From Clostridia bacterium (GTDB taxonomy: Bacteria > Bacillota > Clostridia > Oscillospirales > Acutalibacteraceae), in assembly GCA_017442265.1 (NCBI GenBank), contig JAFSAC010000060.1, positions 1 through 53,695 of the forward strand: 53,695 nt of DNA. The letters are read 5' to 3'. Position numbers and translations under genes: made by a program. Positions 48,046 to 53,695 of the stretch are shown here, in pieces (the stretch's first letter is position 1; each line of letters opens with the position of its first letter). The notes beneath the pieces are model-generated. The model was given only the letters and a program-made list of their open reading frames with translations, did not search any database and had not been told where the DNA came from.

Positions 48046-50128
48046 TATGTGTTGTCCTCAAAATAACTTCCTCCTGCATTTCAGGGGAAAGTCTTACGAA
48101 ATAATCACTGTAACCACCGATGCGTACTACAAGATCCTGATACCCTTCGGGATTTTGTTGCGCTTTTTTTAGCGTTTCGTTATCCACCACATTTATCTGC
48201 ACCTCAAAACCTCCGCGCTTCAGATATGTTTTAATGATAGATATCATTGTATCCAAGGATTTTACACCAAGAGACGCTTTGGAAAATTTGAGGTTTACTG
48301 CAACACCGCCGATAAATTTGGAATGATCCCATTTAGTGGAGGAAAGTACAGAGGCGGTTGGGCCGTTCAATTCTCTGCCTTGGCAAGGACCGGAACCGTC
48401 GCCCAAAGGAAAACCTGCCTTTCTTCCGTCGGGAGTAGCAGAGGTTTCCCTTCCGAATCGTTCATGCATTACCCAACAAAAGACGCTGGGAATCAGATTT
48501 GAGTTGGAATGTAATCCTGAATATTTTTTGCATTCGCTGGCGATATGTTCGGAAATAAACGAAAAATATTGGTCAATTTCGTTTAGGTCGTTGCCATACT
48601 TCGGAATTCGATTCAGTATGTAGAACCTTAGCGATTCATTACCCTCAAAATTGCTTTCAAGGATAGACCTAAATTCGCAAAGGGTAAGCTTTTTCTCGTC
48701 GAATACAAGTGTTTTTATCGCATAAAGTGAATCGACAAGATTGGCCATTCCCACAAAAGAAGGCGTGATCCAATTGTATTTGGCACCGCCGCGCTCGATG
48801 TCTACTCCTTTTTGCAAACAGTCATTGACAAAACAGGAAAGCAACGGATTGATTGAATTTTGAGCACGTACAGAGCGGTTGTGATTTTCTGCTTCAAAAT
48901 TAGATTTTATGTGAGCATCAAGCTTCTCAAAATAAGCATTTAACAAAGCGTCAAATGTGGAATACTCTTTATTCATTAACTCTAACAATAACTGCGGCAT
49001 ATTGGTATAGGGACTGGCAACCCATACGTTCGAAGAAGCAACGGGAGTAATTTCAACACAGGTGCTGTGAATATAGTTGCGCGCTTGTTTCATAGGAACG
49101 CCATAGTGTATAAGCCCTTTTGTTATCACATCATCGTTGAAAATTGCCGGATGAGAATAACCTTTTGAGAGAAGCTTACACGCCTTGTCGAGATACTTTT
49201 CGGGCATACCTTCGGTGTAACAAAGTCCTACCGCGGGATAAACTAAACGAATATCATCGATCACCTGCATACATATTTCGGTAAGTTCATTTGCAACGAT
49301 ATTACCATGTTCATCACGACCTCCCACCATATAACCACTCGAAAGTCCACTGGGAACACGCATATTTATCTGAATCCCAAGGCAATCAAGCAAAAGTTGA
49401 GCATATTCTTTTGTGATCGTTCCGTTTTGTATATCTTTTTCAAAAAAAGGCAAAAGATATCTGTCAGGGTGACCAAGTTGGAACTGCTGGGCACCTGTCC
49501 TGAAAGGGTTGAGTGATAAACAGTGGGTAATGAAGTGAACCGATTGCACCGCTTCATAAAAGCTTTCGGCCGGACCCGCAGGAACTTTTTTGCATATTTC
49601 AGCAATTTTTTTAAGCTCACTCTGTCTTATTGGGTCATTGGCTTGTTCACTCATTTTCAATGCCAGATCGGCATAGTTTTCCGAATGCTTAATTACTGCC
49701 TGCAAGCATCGTTTGCAGCATTTGTAAAAGGATTCCTTTTCCTTATTGCAGTTGAGTAAGTATTCATCAATCATTTTTATGATTCCGAGTATTCCTTTTG
49801 ATAATATCAATTCATAATCAATAGCCATGTGTGAATCCTGACCGTTGCCTGCTTTTTTTCGTCGTGCTTCAGCAATCGATTTATATGCGGATACCCATTC
49901 TTGTTGCTCGCCGGCGCAAAGCGGGATATCACGCTTTCCAACAATAAGCTCGCCTTCGGTTATAGAGGGCGTAAGCTTGGAAAAGGCAGAAAAAAAGGCT
50001 TCGGCATAGCGTTCTTCTTCCGACAAATCGGCGTGCTGTTCATAATTTTTATAAAAAAGATAATGAAACTCATTACTGAATTTCAAATTTTCAAATACCT
50101 GTTTGCGCAAAAAATTTATTCGTTCCAT
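48038..50128 (-). CDS. Glycyl radical enzyme, dehydratase/lyase type, substrate unknown
   Basis: 696-aa member of the pyruvate-formate-lyase superfamily. The C-terminal radical loop is VRIGGYSDYFVRLS, with the radical on Gly672. The active-site cysteine loop reads HSTCVEITP, with Cys357 and Glu359: the C-x-E pair is shared by glycerol/propanediol dehydratase, choline lyase and hydroxyproline dehydratase, whereas PFL has C-C, so PFL is excluded. It is about 100 residues shorter than most of these. The product is probably made by dehydration or C-X lyase chemistry on a small polyol, amine or acid. GGAGG before the ATG at 50126-50128. Co-transcribed with its activase, divergent from an AraC regulator. 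No microcompartment genes are near. Confidence 0.95.
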   Translation of the reverse strand: MERINFLRKQVFENLKFSNEFHYLFYKNYEQHADLSEEERYAEAFFSAFSKLTPSITEGELIVGKRDIPLCAGEQQEWVSAYKSIAEARRKKAGNGQDSHMAIDYELILSKGILGIIKMIDEYLLNCNKEKESFYKCCKRCLQAVIKHSENYADLALKMSEQANDPIRQSELKKIAEICKKVPAGPAESFYEAVQSVHFITHCLSLNPFRTGAQQFQLGHPDRYLLPFFEKDIQNGTITKEYAQLLLDCLGIQINMRVPSGLSSGYMVGGRDEHGNIVANELTEICMQVIDDIRLVYPAVGLCYTEGMPEKYLDKACKLLSKGYSHPAIFNDDVITKGLIHYGVPMKQARNYIHSTCVEITPVASSNVWVASPYTNMPQLLLELMNKEYSTFDALLNAYFEKLDAHIKSNFEAENHNRSVRAQNSINPLLSCFVNDCLQKGVDIERGGAKYNWITPSFVGMANLVDSLYAIKTLVFDEKKLTLCEFRSILESNFEGNESLRFYILNRIPKYGNDLNEIDQYFSFISEHIASECKKYSGLHSNSNLIPSVFCWVMHERFGRETSATPDGRKAGFPLGDGSGPCQGRELNGPTASVLSSTKWDHSKFIGGVAVNLKFSKASLGVKSLDTMISIIKTYLKRGGFEVQINVVDNETLKKAQQNPEGYQDLVVRIGGYSDYFVRLSPEMQEEVILRTTHNV

Positions 50129-50155
50129 ACGGCACCTCCTCGTTTTTATACTTGT

Positions 50156-50161
50156 ATTATA
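50156..50161 (-). promoter_or_regulatory. -10 of the glycyl radical operon
   Basis: A perfect TATAAT on the minus strand (50161-50156). The -35 position reads TATTAT, which is not a good -35, so activation by the divergent AraC protein is likely. About 28 bases lie ahead of the start codon. Confidence 0.5.
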
Positions 50162-50162
50162 T

Positions 50163-50191
50163 TTGATTTTGTGAAATAATAATAGTATAAT
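50163..50191 (+). promoter_or_regulatory. Promoter of the AraC gene at 50233
   Basis: TTGATT at 50163-50168 and a perfect TATAAT at 50186-50191, spacing 17. It overlaps the opposite-facing -10 of the glycyl radical operon by proximity, so both may compete. Confidence 0.65.
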
Positions 50192-50232
50192 ATAATTAAA
50201 ATTATGTATAATCGTTTCAAGGCGGCGTAGGT

Positions 50233-51078
50233 ATGATGGATATTAAATTTCATTGTGACGAAGAAAATAATTTTAGAAACGGATTCCCTGTGCGAGCATT
50301 TATCTATACCGATTACTCTATAGAAATGCATAATCACGACTTTTATGAACTCAATATTGTTTTGGCCGGTACCGGAACGCATTGTATTGAGAACGGTAGT
50401 TTGCGTGTTAAAAGCGGAGATGTTTTTGTGATTCCCCCTATGGTTGCTCATGCTTATGTTGATACAGAAAATTTAGATGTTTATCATATCCTTTTGAAAA
50501 AAAGTTTTTTGGCCAATAATCGGGATGAATCTAAAAACGTAAACGGCTTTTTGCAATTTACTGAAATAGAACCATTTTTGCGCGGTAGTTCTGCCCGTTC
50601 ATGTTTTTTGCATCTTAGTCAGTCAGAATTGTTTCAATTAAGAGGAGAATTGAAATACATTGACGATAATAGCGAATTCTCTTGGAAAGAATGTGCCGCT
50701 ATGAGGTATCATACGGTTTGGAAACTTTTATACTGGTTGTCACAAGCGTTATATAAACAAATTTATTTATCGAGTTGTTCGGCTGAAAAGAAATATGAAG
50801 TTCAGATTATTAACGCACTGGAATATATACATCAAAATTACGGTGAGAAAATTACAATTGATTTTCTTTGCAATCAGGTGTATTTGTCTCGATCCACTTT
50901 TTTGCGAAATTTTAAAGCATTTTGCGGCGTTCCCCCTGTGGAATATTTAAACAATTACAGATGTAAAAAAGCTATTGAGCTGTTAGAATCCGCTAATTGT
51001 TCAAAAACCGAAATTGCACATAACTGCGGATTTTATGATTTGTCACATATGAAACGAATGCTTAAAAATTATCGGTGA
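50233..51078 (+). CDS. AraC family regulator with N-terminal cupin
   Basis: 281-aa regulator. Residues 20-95 form a cupin-type sensor (EMHNHDFYELNIVLAG, then GDVFVIPPMVAHAY). The last 100 residues are the AraC DNA-binding region: LCNQVYLSRSTFLRNFKAF and IAHNCGFYDLSHMKRMLK, with a short end. It starts with ATG-ATG at 50233, after GGCGGCGTAGGT. It is divergent from the glycyl radical enzyme and activase genes with a 104-bp gap, so it is their likely regulator, sensing the substrate. Cupin-type AraC proteins often sense sugars, which suggests that the enzyme's substrate is a sugar-derived compound. The coding sequence is AT-rich like its neighbours. Confidence 0.93.
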   Translation: MMDIKFHCDEENNFRNGFPVRAFIYTDYSIEMHNHDFYELNIVLAGTGTHCIENGSLRVKSGDVFVIPPMVAHAYVDTENLDVYHILLKKSFLANNRDESKNVNGFLQFTEIEPFLRGSSARSCFLHLSQSELFQLRGELKYIDDNSEFSWKECAAMRYHTVWKLLYWLSQALYKQIYLSSCSAEKKYEVQIINALEYIHQNYGEKITIDFLCNQVYLSRSTFLRNFKAFCGVPPVEYLNNYRCKKAIELLESANCSKTEIAHNCGFYDLSHMKRMLKNYR

Positions 51079-51162
51079 GCATTCGTTTAAAAAAGGATAA
51101 ATCTCTTCAAAATACAGGGAATAAGAACCACATGGCGTTACCAAAATGGGGAATCTTGACCC

Positions 51163-51199
51163 CTGAGTGAACCTTGTTACTCGCGTGCGCTCGTAATAG
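51163..51199 (+). repeat. Dispersed repeat, copy 2
   Basis: Contains AACCTTGTTACTCG, then CTCGTAATAG, the same order as copy 1 at 46962-46997, which is in the opposite orientation. The two copies lie 4.2 kb apart and enclose the glycyl radical operon. It is inside the 404-bp gene-free stretch 51079-51482. Confidence 0.7.
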
Positions 51200-51235
51200 G
51201 CAATGCAATTTATAATTTAAGAAATAAAGCATCTC

Positions 51236-51320
51236 TTACCTCAAGGGAGGGGGGACCGCTTGCGGTGGTGGGATATTATATCCCCCAGCCGCCTTTAGGC
51301 AAGGGGCCTTTGTCAAGAAG
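51236..51320. repeat. GC-rich intergenic element with a hairpin core, possible REP-like repeat
   Basis: A sudden GC-rich run in AT-rich DNA: CTCAAGGGAGGGGGGACC, a CCGC-TTGC-GGTGG mini-hairpin, a GGGATATTATATCCC palindrome at 51270-51284, then CAGCCGCCTTTAGGCAAGGGG. The style resembles intergenic repeats that are often misannotated as ORFs in Clostridia. It has only one copy in the window, so repeat status is a guess from appearance. The rest of 51079-51235 holds no recognisable gene. Confidence 0.4.
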
Positions 51321-51357
51321 GATATTTTACGTTTGTTTTATAAAATCCTGCAAAAAC

Positions 51358-51386
51358 TTGACTATAATCATGGTGTGTGTTATAAT
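51358..51386 (+). promoter_or_regulatory. Promoter of ktrB
   Basis: TTGACT at 51358-51363 and a perfect TATAAT at 51381-51386, spacing 17; expected start near 51393, leaving a 90-base leader that contains a terminator-like hairpin. Confidence 0.82.
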
Positions 51387-51405
51387 AAATAAAATGATAA
51401 ATGTA

Positions 51406-51450
51406 AAAGGAACCAGCTGTCTGCAGAGGAAGTTGGTTCCTTTTGGTTTT
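51406..51450 (+). terminator. Terminator-like hairpin in the ktrB leader (possible attenuator)
   Basis: AAAGGAACCAGCT (51406-51418) pairs with AGTTGGTTCCTTT (51431-51443) with one G-U pair and a 12-base loop, followed by TTTTGGTTTT. It lies between promoter and start codon, so it would reduce or condition read-through into ktrAB. No antiterminator partner is visible. Confidence 0.7.
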
Positions 51451-51482
51451 AGAACAGTAAATGTAGGGTGTATGATGAATTT

Positions 51483-52841
51483 ATGAAAAAACAACGGCCT
51501 CTGGTATCTACAACACATATCATATTGTTAAGTTTTTTGACAGCCATATTGATAGGTGCAGTATTGCTTTGCCTTCCCATAAGTTCAGCTGATGGAAAGG
51601 CAAAGCCGTTCTTAGATGCGCTTTTCACCGCAACCACCTCCACCTGTGTTACGGGCTTGGTAGTAATGCCGACCGTTTCCTCTTGGAGCATTTTCGGTCA
51701 GGTGGTTATTTTGATACTGATTCAGATCGGCGGTCTTGGTGTTATCACCATTATGTCGGGACTGATGATCATTCTTCACAAGAAAATGGGTATCGGTGAC
51801 AGACTGCTCTTGCAAGATGCCTTCAATCTGAATTCGCTGTCGGGGCTTGTTCGGTTTGTAAAAAAGGTCGTAACCGGAACGCTTATCATAGAAGGCATTG
51901 GCGCTTTACTTTATATGACGGTCTTTATACCTCAATTTGGTGCAAAAGGAATATGGATATCGGTCTTCACTTCCGTTTCTGCTTTTTGCAATGCGGGTAT
52001 TGATATCATTGCCGAAAACAGTCTTTGCGATTATGCACTGAATCCCGTTATCAATATGGTAACCTGCAGCTTGATTATCTTAGGCGGTATTGGTTATATC
52101 GTCTGGTGGGACGTGCTCAGGGTGCTGAAGAACGCCCGAACAAAGAAAGTGAGGTTTTTCAAAGACCTTACCCTGCACAGTAAAATTGCTATTACGGCAA
52201 CCTTTATTTTGATTTTTGTGGGTGCAGCTTTCATTTTTGCGTTTGAATATAATAATCCGCAAACAATGGGAGATTATACTTTGCTTCAAAAAGCGGAAGT
52301 GTCCTTGTTTCAGTCGGTTACCACGAGAACGGCCGGCTTTGCAACGGTTCCGCAGGAAAACCTCACCAATGCAAGCGCTATTGTATGTTTGCTCTTGATG
52401 TTTATCGGCGGTTCTCCGGTTGGCACAGCCGGAGGTATCAAAACGGTGACATTTGCTGTTATTATCGCAGCAGCGATCGCCTCGATTCGTAATAAAGAGG
52501 ATACCGAACTGTTTGGCAGACGCCTAACAAAACAAGTTGTCAGCAAAGCGATGGCCGTTACCTGTATGTCCTTTATTATTATCTTTACTTCAACGGTTTT
52601 GCTTTCTGCGGTAACGGATGCCAATGTACTGGATATTGTTTATGAAACGGTTAGCGCTACCGCCACCGTAGGTCTTACAAGAAACTTTACGTCATCTCTC
52701 GGTAGTGTTGGTAAGCTTATTATTATTATAGCGATGTATCTCGGCAGAGTGGGTCCCATATCACTCGCCGTTGCATTTAAGCGCAGTAAGGATAATCAGA
52801 ATATCGTAAGAAACCCCACCGAAGAAATTAGTGTGGGATAG
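51483..52841 (+). CDS. ktrB: TrkH/KtrB family potassium uptake channel subunit
   Basis: 452-aa membrane protein with four M1-P-M2 repeats, the K+ (with Na+) translocating subunit of KtrAB. Each selectivity-filter segment is visible: TSTCVTGL, SAFCNAGID, TRTAGFATV and SATATVGLTRN. The length (about 450) matches KtrB rather than the longer TrkH. The frame is open from a GTG at 51468; I use the ATG at 51483, but the ribosome site is weak (AGGGTG, 12 bases away). The regulatory subunit gene follows 15 bases after the stop. The leader contains a terminator-like hairpin, so expression may depend on conditions. Confidence 0.94.
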   Translation: MKKQRPLVSTTHIILLSFLTAILIGAVLLCLPISSADGKAKPFLDALFTATTSTCVTGLVVMPTVSSWSIFGQVVILILIQIGGLGVITIMSGLMIILHKKMGIGDRLLLQDAFNLNSLSGLVRFVKKVVTGTLIIEGIGALLYMTVFIPQFGAKGIWISVFTSVSAFCNAGIDIIAENSLCDYALNPVINMVTCSLIILGGIGYIVWWDVLRVLKNARTKKVRFFKDLTLHSKIAITATFILIFVGAAFIFAFEYNNPQTMGDYTLLQKAEVSLFQSVTTRTAGFATVPQENLTNASAIVCLLLMFIGGSPVGTAGGIKTVTFAVIIAAAIASIRNKEDTELFGRRLTKQVVSKAMAVTCMSFIIIFTSTVLLSAVTDANVLDIVYETVSATATVGLTRNFTSSLGSVGKLIIIIAMYLGRVGPISLAVAFKRSKDNQNIVRNPTEEISVG

Positions 52842-52856
52842 GGAGGGATAATTTTT

Positions 52857-53507
52857 ATGAGTATCCATAAAACCTATGCTGTATTAGGCCTTGGCAGATA
52901 TGGAAAAGCCGTTGCAGAAGAACTCGTCAATAATGGCGCAGAGGTTTTGGCGGTTGATATTGATCAAAACAATGTCAATAACGCAATTGAAACCATACCC
53001 CTTTGCAAATGCGCCGATATTACTGAGCCGGAGGCGGTGAAAAGACTCGGTATATCTAATATTGATGTTGTCGTTGTTGCTATGGCAAGTAATCTTGAAG
53101 CCAGCGTAATGGCGGTAACCCTTTGCAAAGAAGCGGGTGTGCCCACCGTTATTGTGAAATGTGGCAACGAAATGCACCAAAAGATTTTAAGCCGTGTCGG
53201 TGCCGACAGGGTGATTTTCCCCGAAAAAGAATCAGGAACAAGACTGGCTAAAAATCTGCTTACATCAGGGTTTGCGGAAATGATAGAGCTTTCCGATGAA
53301 GTATCTATGGTGGAAATTGACGTAAGAGATGAATGGGTTGGTAAAACGCTGATAGAACTGAGTCTTCGTAAAAAATATTCGGTTAACGTGGTGGCAATAC
53401 GAAGCGGTGATAAAATCAGTACAACGGTTGATCCTTCACTCCCACTTGAAAAAGGAATGCAGCTTATCGTTATTGCCAATACCTTAAAACTGCAAAAGTT
53501 GAAATGA
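52857..53507 (+). CDS. ktrA: KtrA/TrkA family potassium uptake regulatory subunit
   Basis: 216-aa cytosolic regulatory subunit. The RCK_N Rossmann domain has YAVLGLGRYGKAVA (G-x-G-x-x-G), with acidic residue VDID for adenine-nucleotide binding, at residues 1-135. The RCK_C (TrkA_C) domain, about residues 140-216, binds cyclic di-AMP in other Firmicutes. An octameric ring of this protein gates KtrB in response to ATP or ADP. GGAGG at 52842-52846 before the ATG at 52857. Second gene of the operon, followed by the start of a further gene. Confidence 0.95.
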   Translation: MSIHKTYAVLGLGRYGKAVAEELVNNGAEVLAVDIDQNNVNNAIETIPLCKCADITEPEAVKRLGISNIDVVVVAMASNLEASVMAVTLCKEAGVPTVIVKCGNEMHQKILSRVGADRVIFPEKESGTRLAKNLLTSGFAEMIELSDEVSMVEIDVRDEWVGKTLIELSLRKKYSVNVVAIRSGDKISTTVDPSLPLEKGMQLIVIANTLKLQKLK

Positions 53508-53519
53508 TGCGGTGAATAT

Positions 53520-53695
53520 ATGAAAGAACATAAGAAAAAATTGATTGCGCCGATTGTTGTTTTGGCAATTATGGTATTATATTATGTTGCTTACTTTGGC
53601 ATTTTGATAGCGTTGTTAGATGGCATTTGGAAATGGCTTTTAGGTATTATCCCACTTGCTTTTACTGCTGTTATGCTTAAAGTTTGCATAGAAAG
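53520..53695 (+). CDS. Membrane protein, partial (N-terminus only)
   Basis: A frame starting MKEHKKKLIAPIVVLAIMV is open to the end of the window (58 codons), with a basic start and two hydrophobic segments (about residues 9-33 and 41-55). GCGGTGA lies upstream, and the start is 13 bases after the ktrA stop, so it probably belongs to the same operon. The identity is not visible; many Firmicutes have small membrane proteins next to ktrAB. Confidence 0.6.
   Translation, partial: MKEHKKKLIAPIVVLAIMVLYYVAYFGILIALLDGIWKWLLGIIPLAFTAVMLKVCIE

Noticed and set aside
48038..50128. Pyruvate formate-lyase annotation
   Set aside because: The active-site loop has Cys-Val-Glu instead of Cys-Cys, and the activase has two extra ferredoxin clusters, both unlike PFL/PflA.
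51390..51480. c-di-AMP (ydaO/kimA-type) riboswitch upstream of ktrB
   Set aside because: The leader is about 90 bases, too short for that class, and its conserved motifs are not visible.
51265..51486. 73-codon ORF MVGYYIPQPPLGKGPL before ktrB
   Set aside because: It crosses the GC-rich intergenic element, the ktrB promoter and the hairpin; this type of sequence is typical of intergenic repeats misread as protein.

Overview
The window reads as a chromosomal contig from an anaerobic, probably gut-dwelling Gram-positive Clostridia/Firmicutes relative. Evidence: strong AGGAGG ribosome sites, TTGNNN-N17-TATAAT promoters, a sortase-type SPNTG surface protein, KtrAB potassium uptake, a glycyl radical enzyme with its oxygen-sensitive activase, and glucuronide catabolism through mannonate. 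I see no rRNA, tRNA, CRISPR array or intact transposase. The species cannot be named from sequence alone.

Layout. 1-118: a minus-strand coding fragment joined abruptly to a 5'-truncated old-yellow-enzyme gene, which looks like a chimeric join. 103-6845: six tightly coupled plus-strand genes (OYE flavoenzyme, SDR, fumarate-reductase-like flavoprotein, unknown alpha-helical/beta protein, xylose-isomerase-like TIM barrel, D-2-hydroxyacid dehydrogenase), together a redox pathway for an unknown cyclic or sugar-derived substrate. 6997-9901: a three-gene glycosyl-transfer module (GT-C membrane transferase, GtrB-type polyprenyl-phosphate glycosyltransferase, GtrA flippase). 9932-13356: an AraC regulator divergent from an SDR / type I dehydroquinase / quinone oxidoreductase operon. 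13422-16356: ferritin, a serine hydrolase, a Gfo/Idh/MocA dehydrogenase and a coupled 49-aa ORF. 16381-23609: AraC regulator, GPH sugar symporter, GH2 glycosidase, UxuA and an SDR fructuronate reductase, that is, import of a glucuronide-type sugar, hydrolysis and conversion of the uronate to 2-keto-3-deoxygluconate. 23677-27225: a TetR regulator with a palindromic operator inside its promoter, then a 905-aa wall-anchored protein.

27351-38474 is a giant 3707-aa secreted protein on the minus strand: three beta-helix blocks, a phospholipase-D-like domain with two HxK motifs, and five LamG-like domains. Divergent from it lies an SDR / TagD-like cytidylyltransferase fusion whose promoter also carries a palindrome. 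After that come a small secreted membrane protein, a LysR regulator divergent from a CofE-like (F420 ligase family) protein, a URO-D-family methyltransferase, an SGNH hydrolase, a homocysteine S-methyltransferase-like protein and a small unknown gene.

From roughly 44-46 kb onward the DNA looks more AT-rich. It holds a glycyl radical enzyme with a Cys-x-Glu active-site loop, its activase and a divergent AraC regulator, two copies of a short dispersed repeat, a SpoVT-like gene remnant, and ktrB-ktrA preceded by a terminator-like leader hairpin. A near-identical hairpin (GCGAGGGG / CCCCTCGC) recurs five times as a terminator between 39.9 and 47.2 kb. The strongest candidates for undescribed biology are the giant PLD/beta-helix protein, the SDR-cytidylyltransferase fusion, the first redox operon and the glycyl radical locus.
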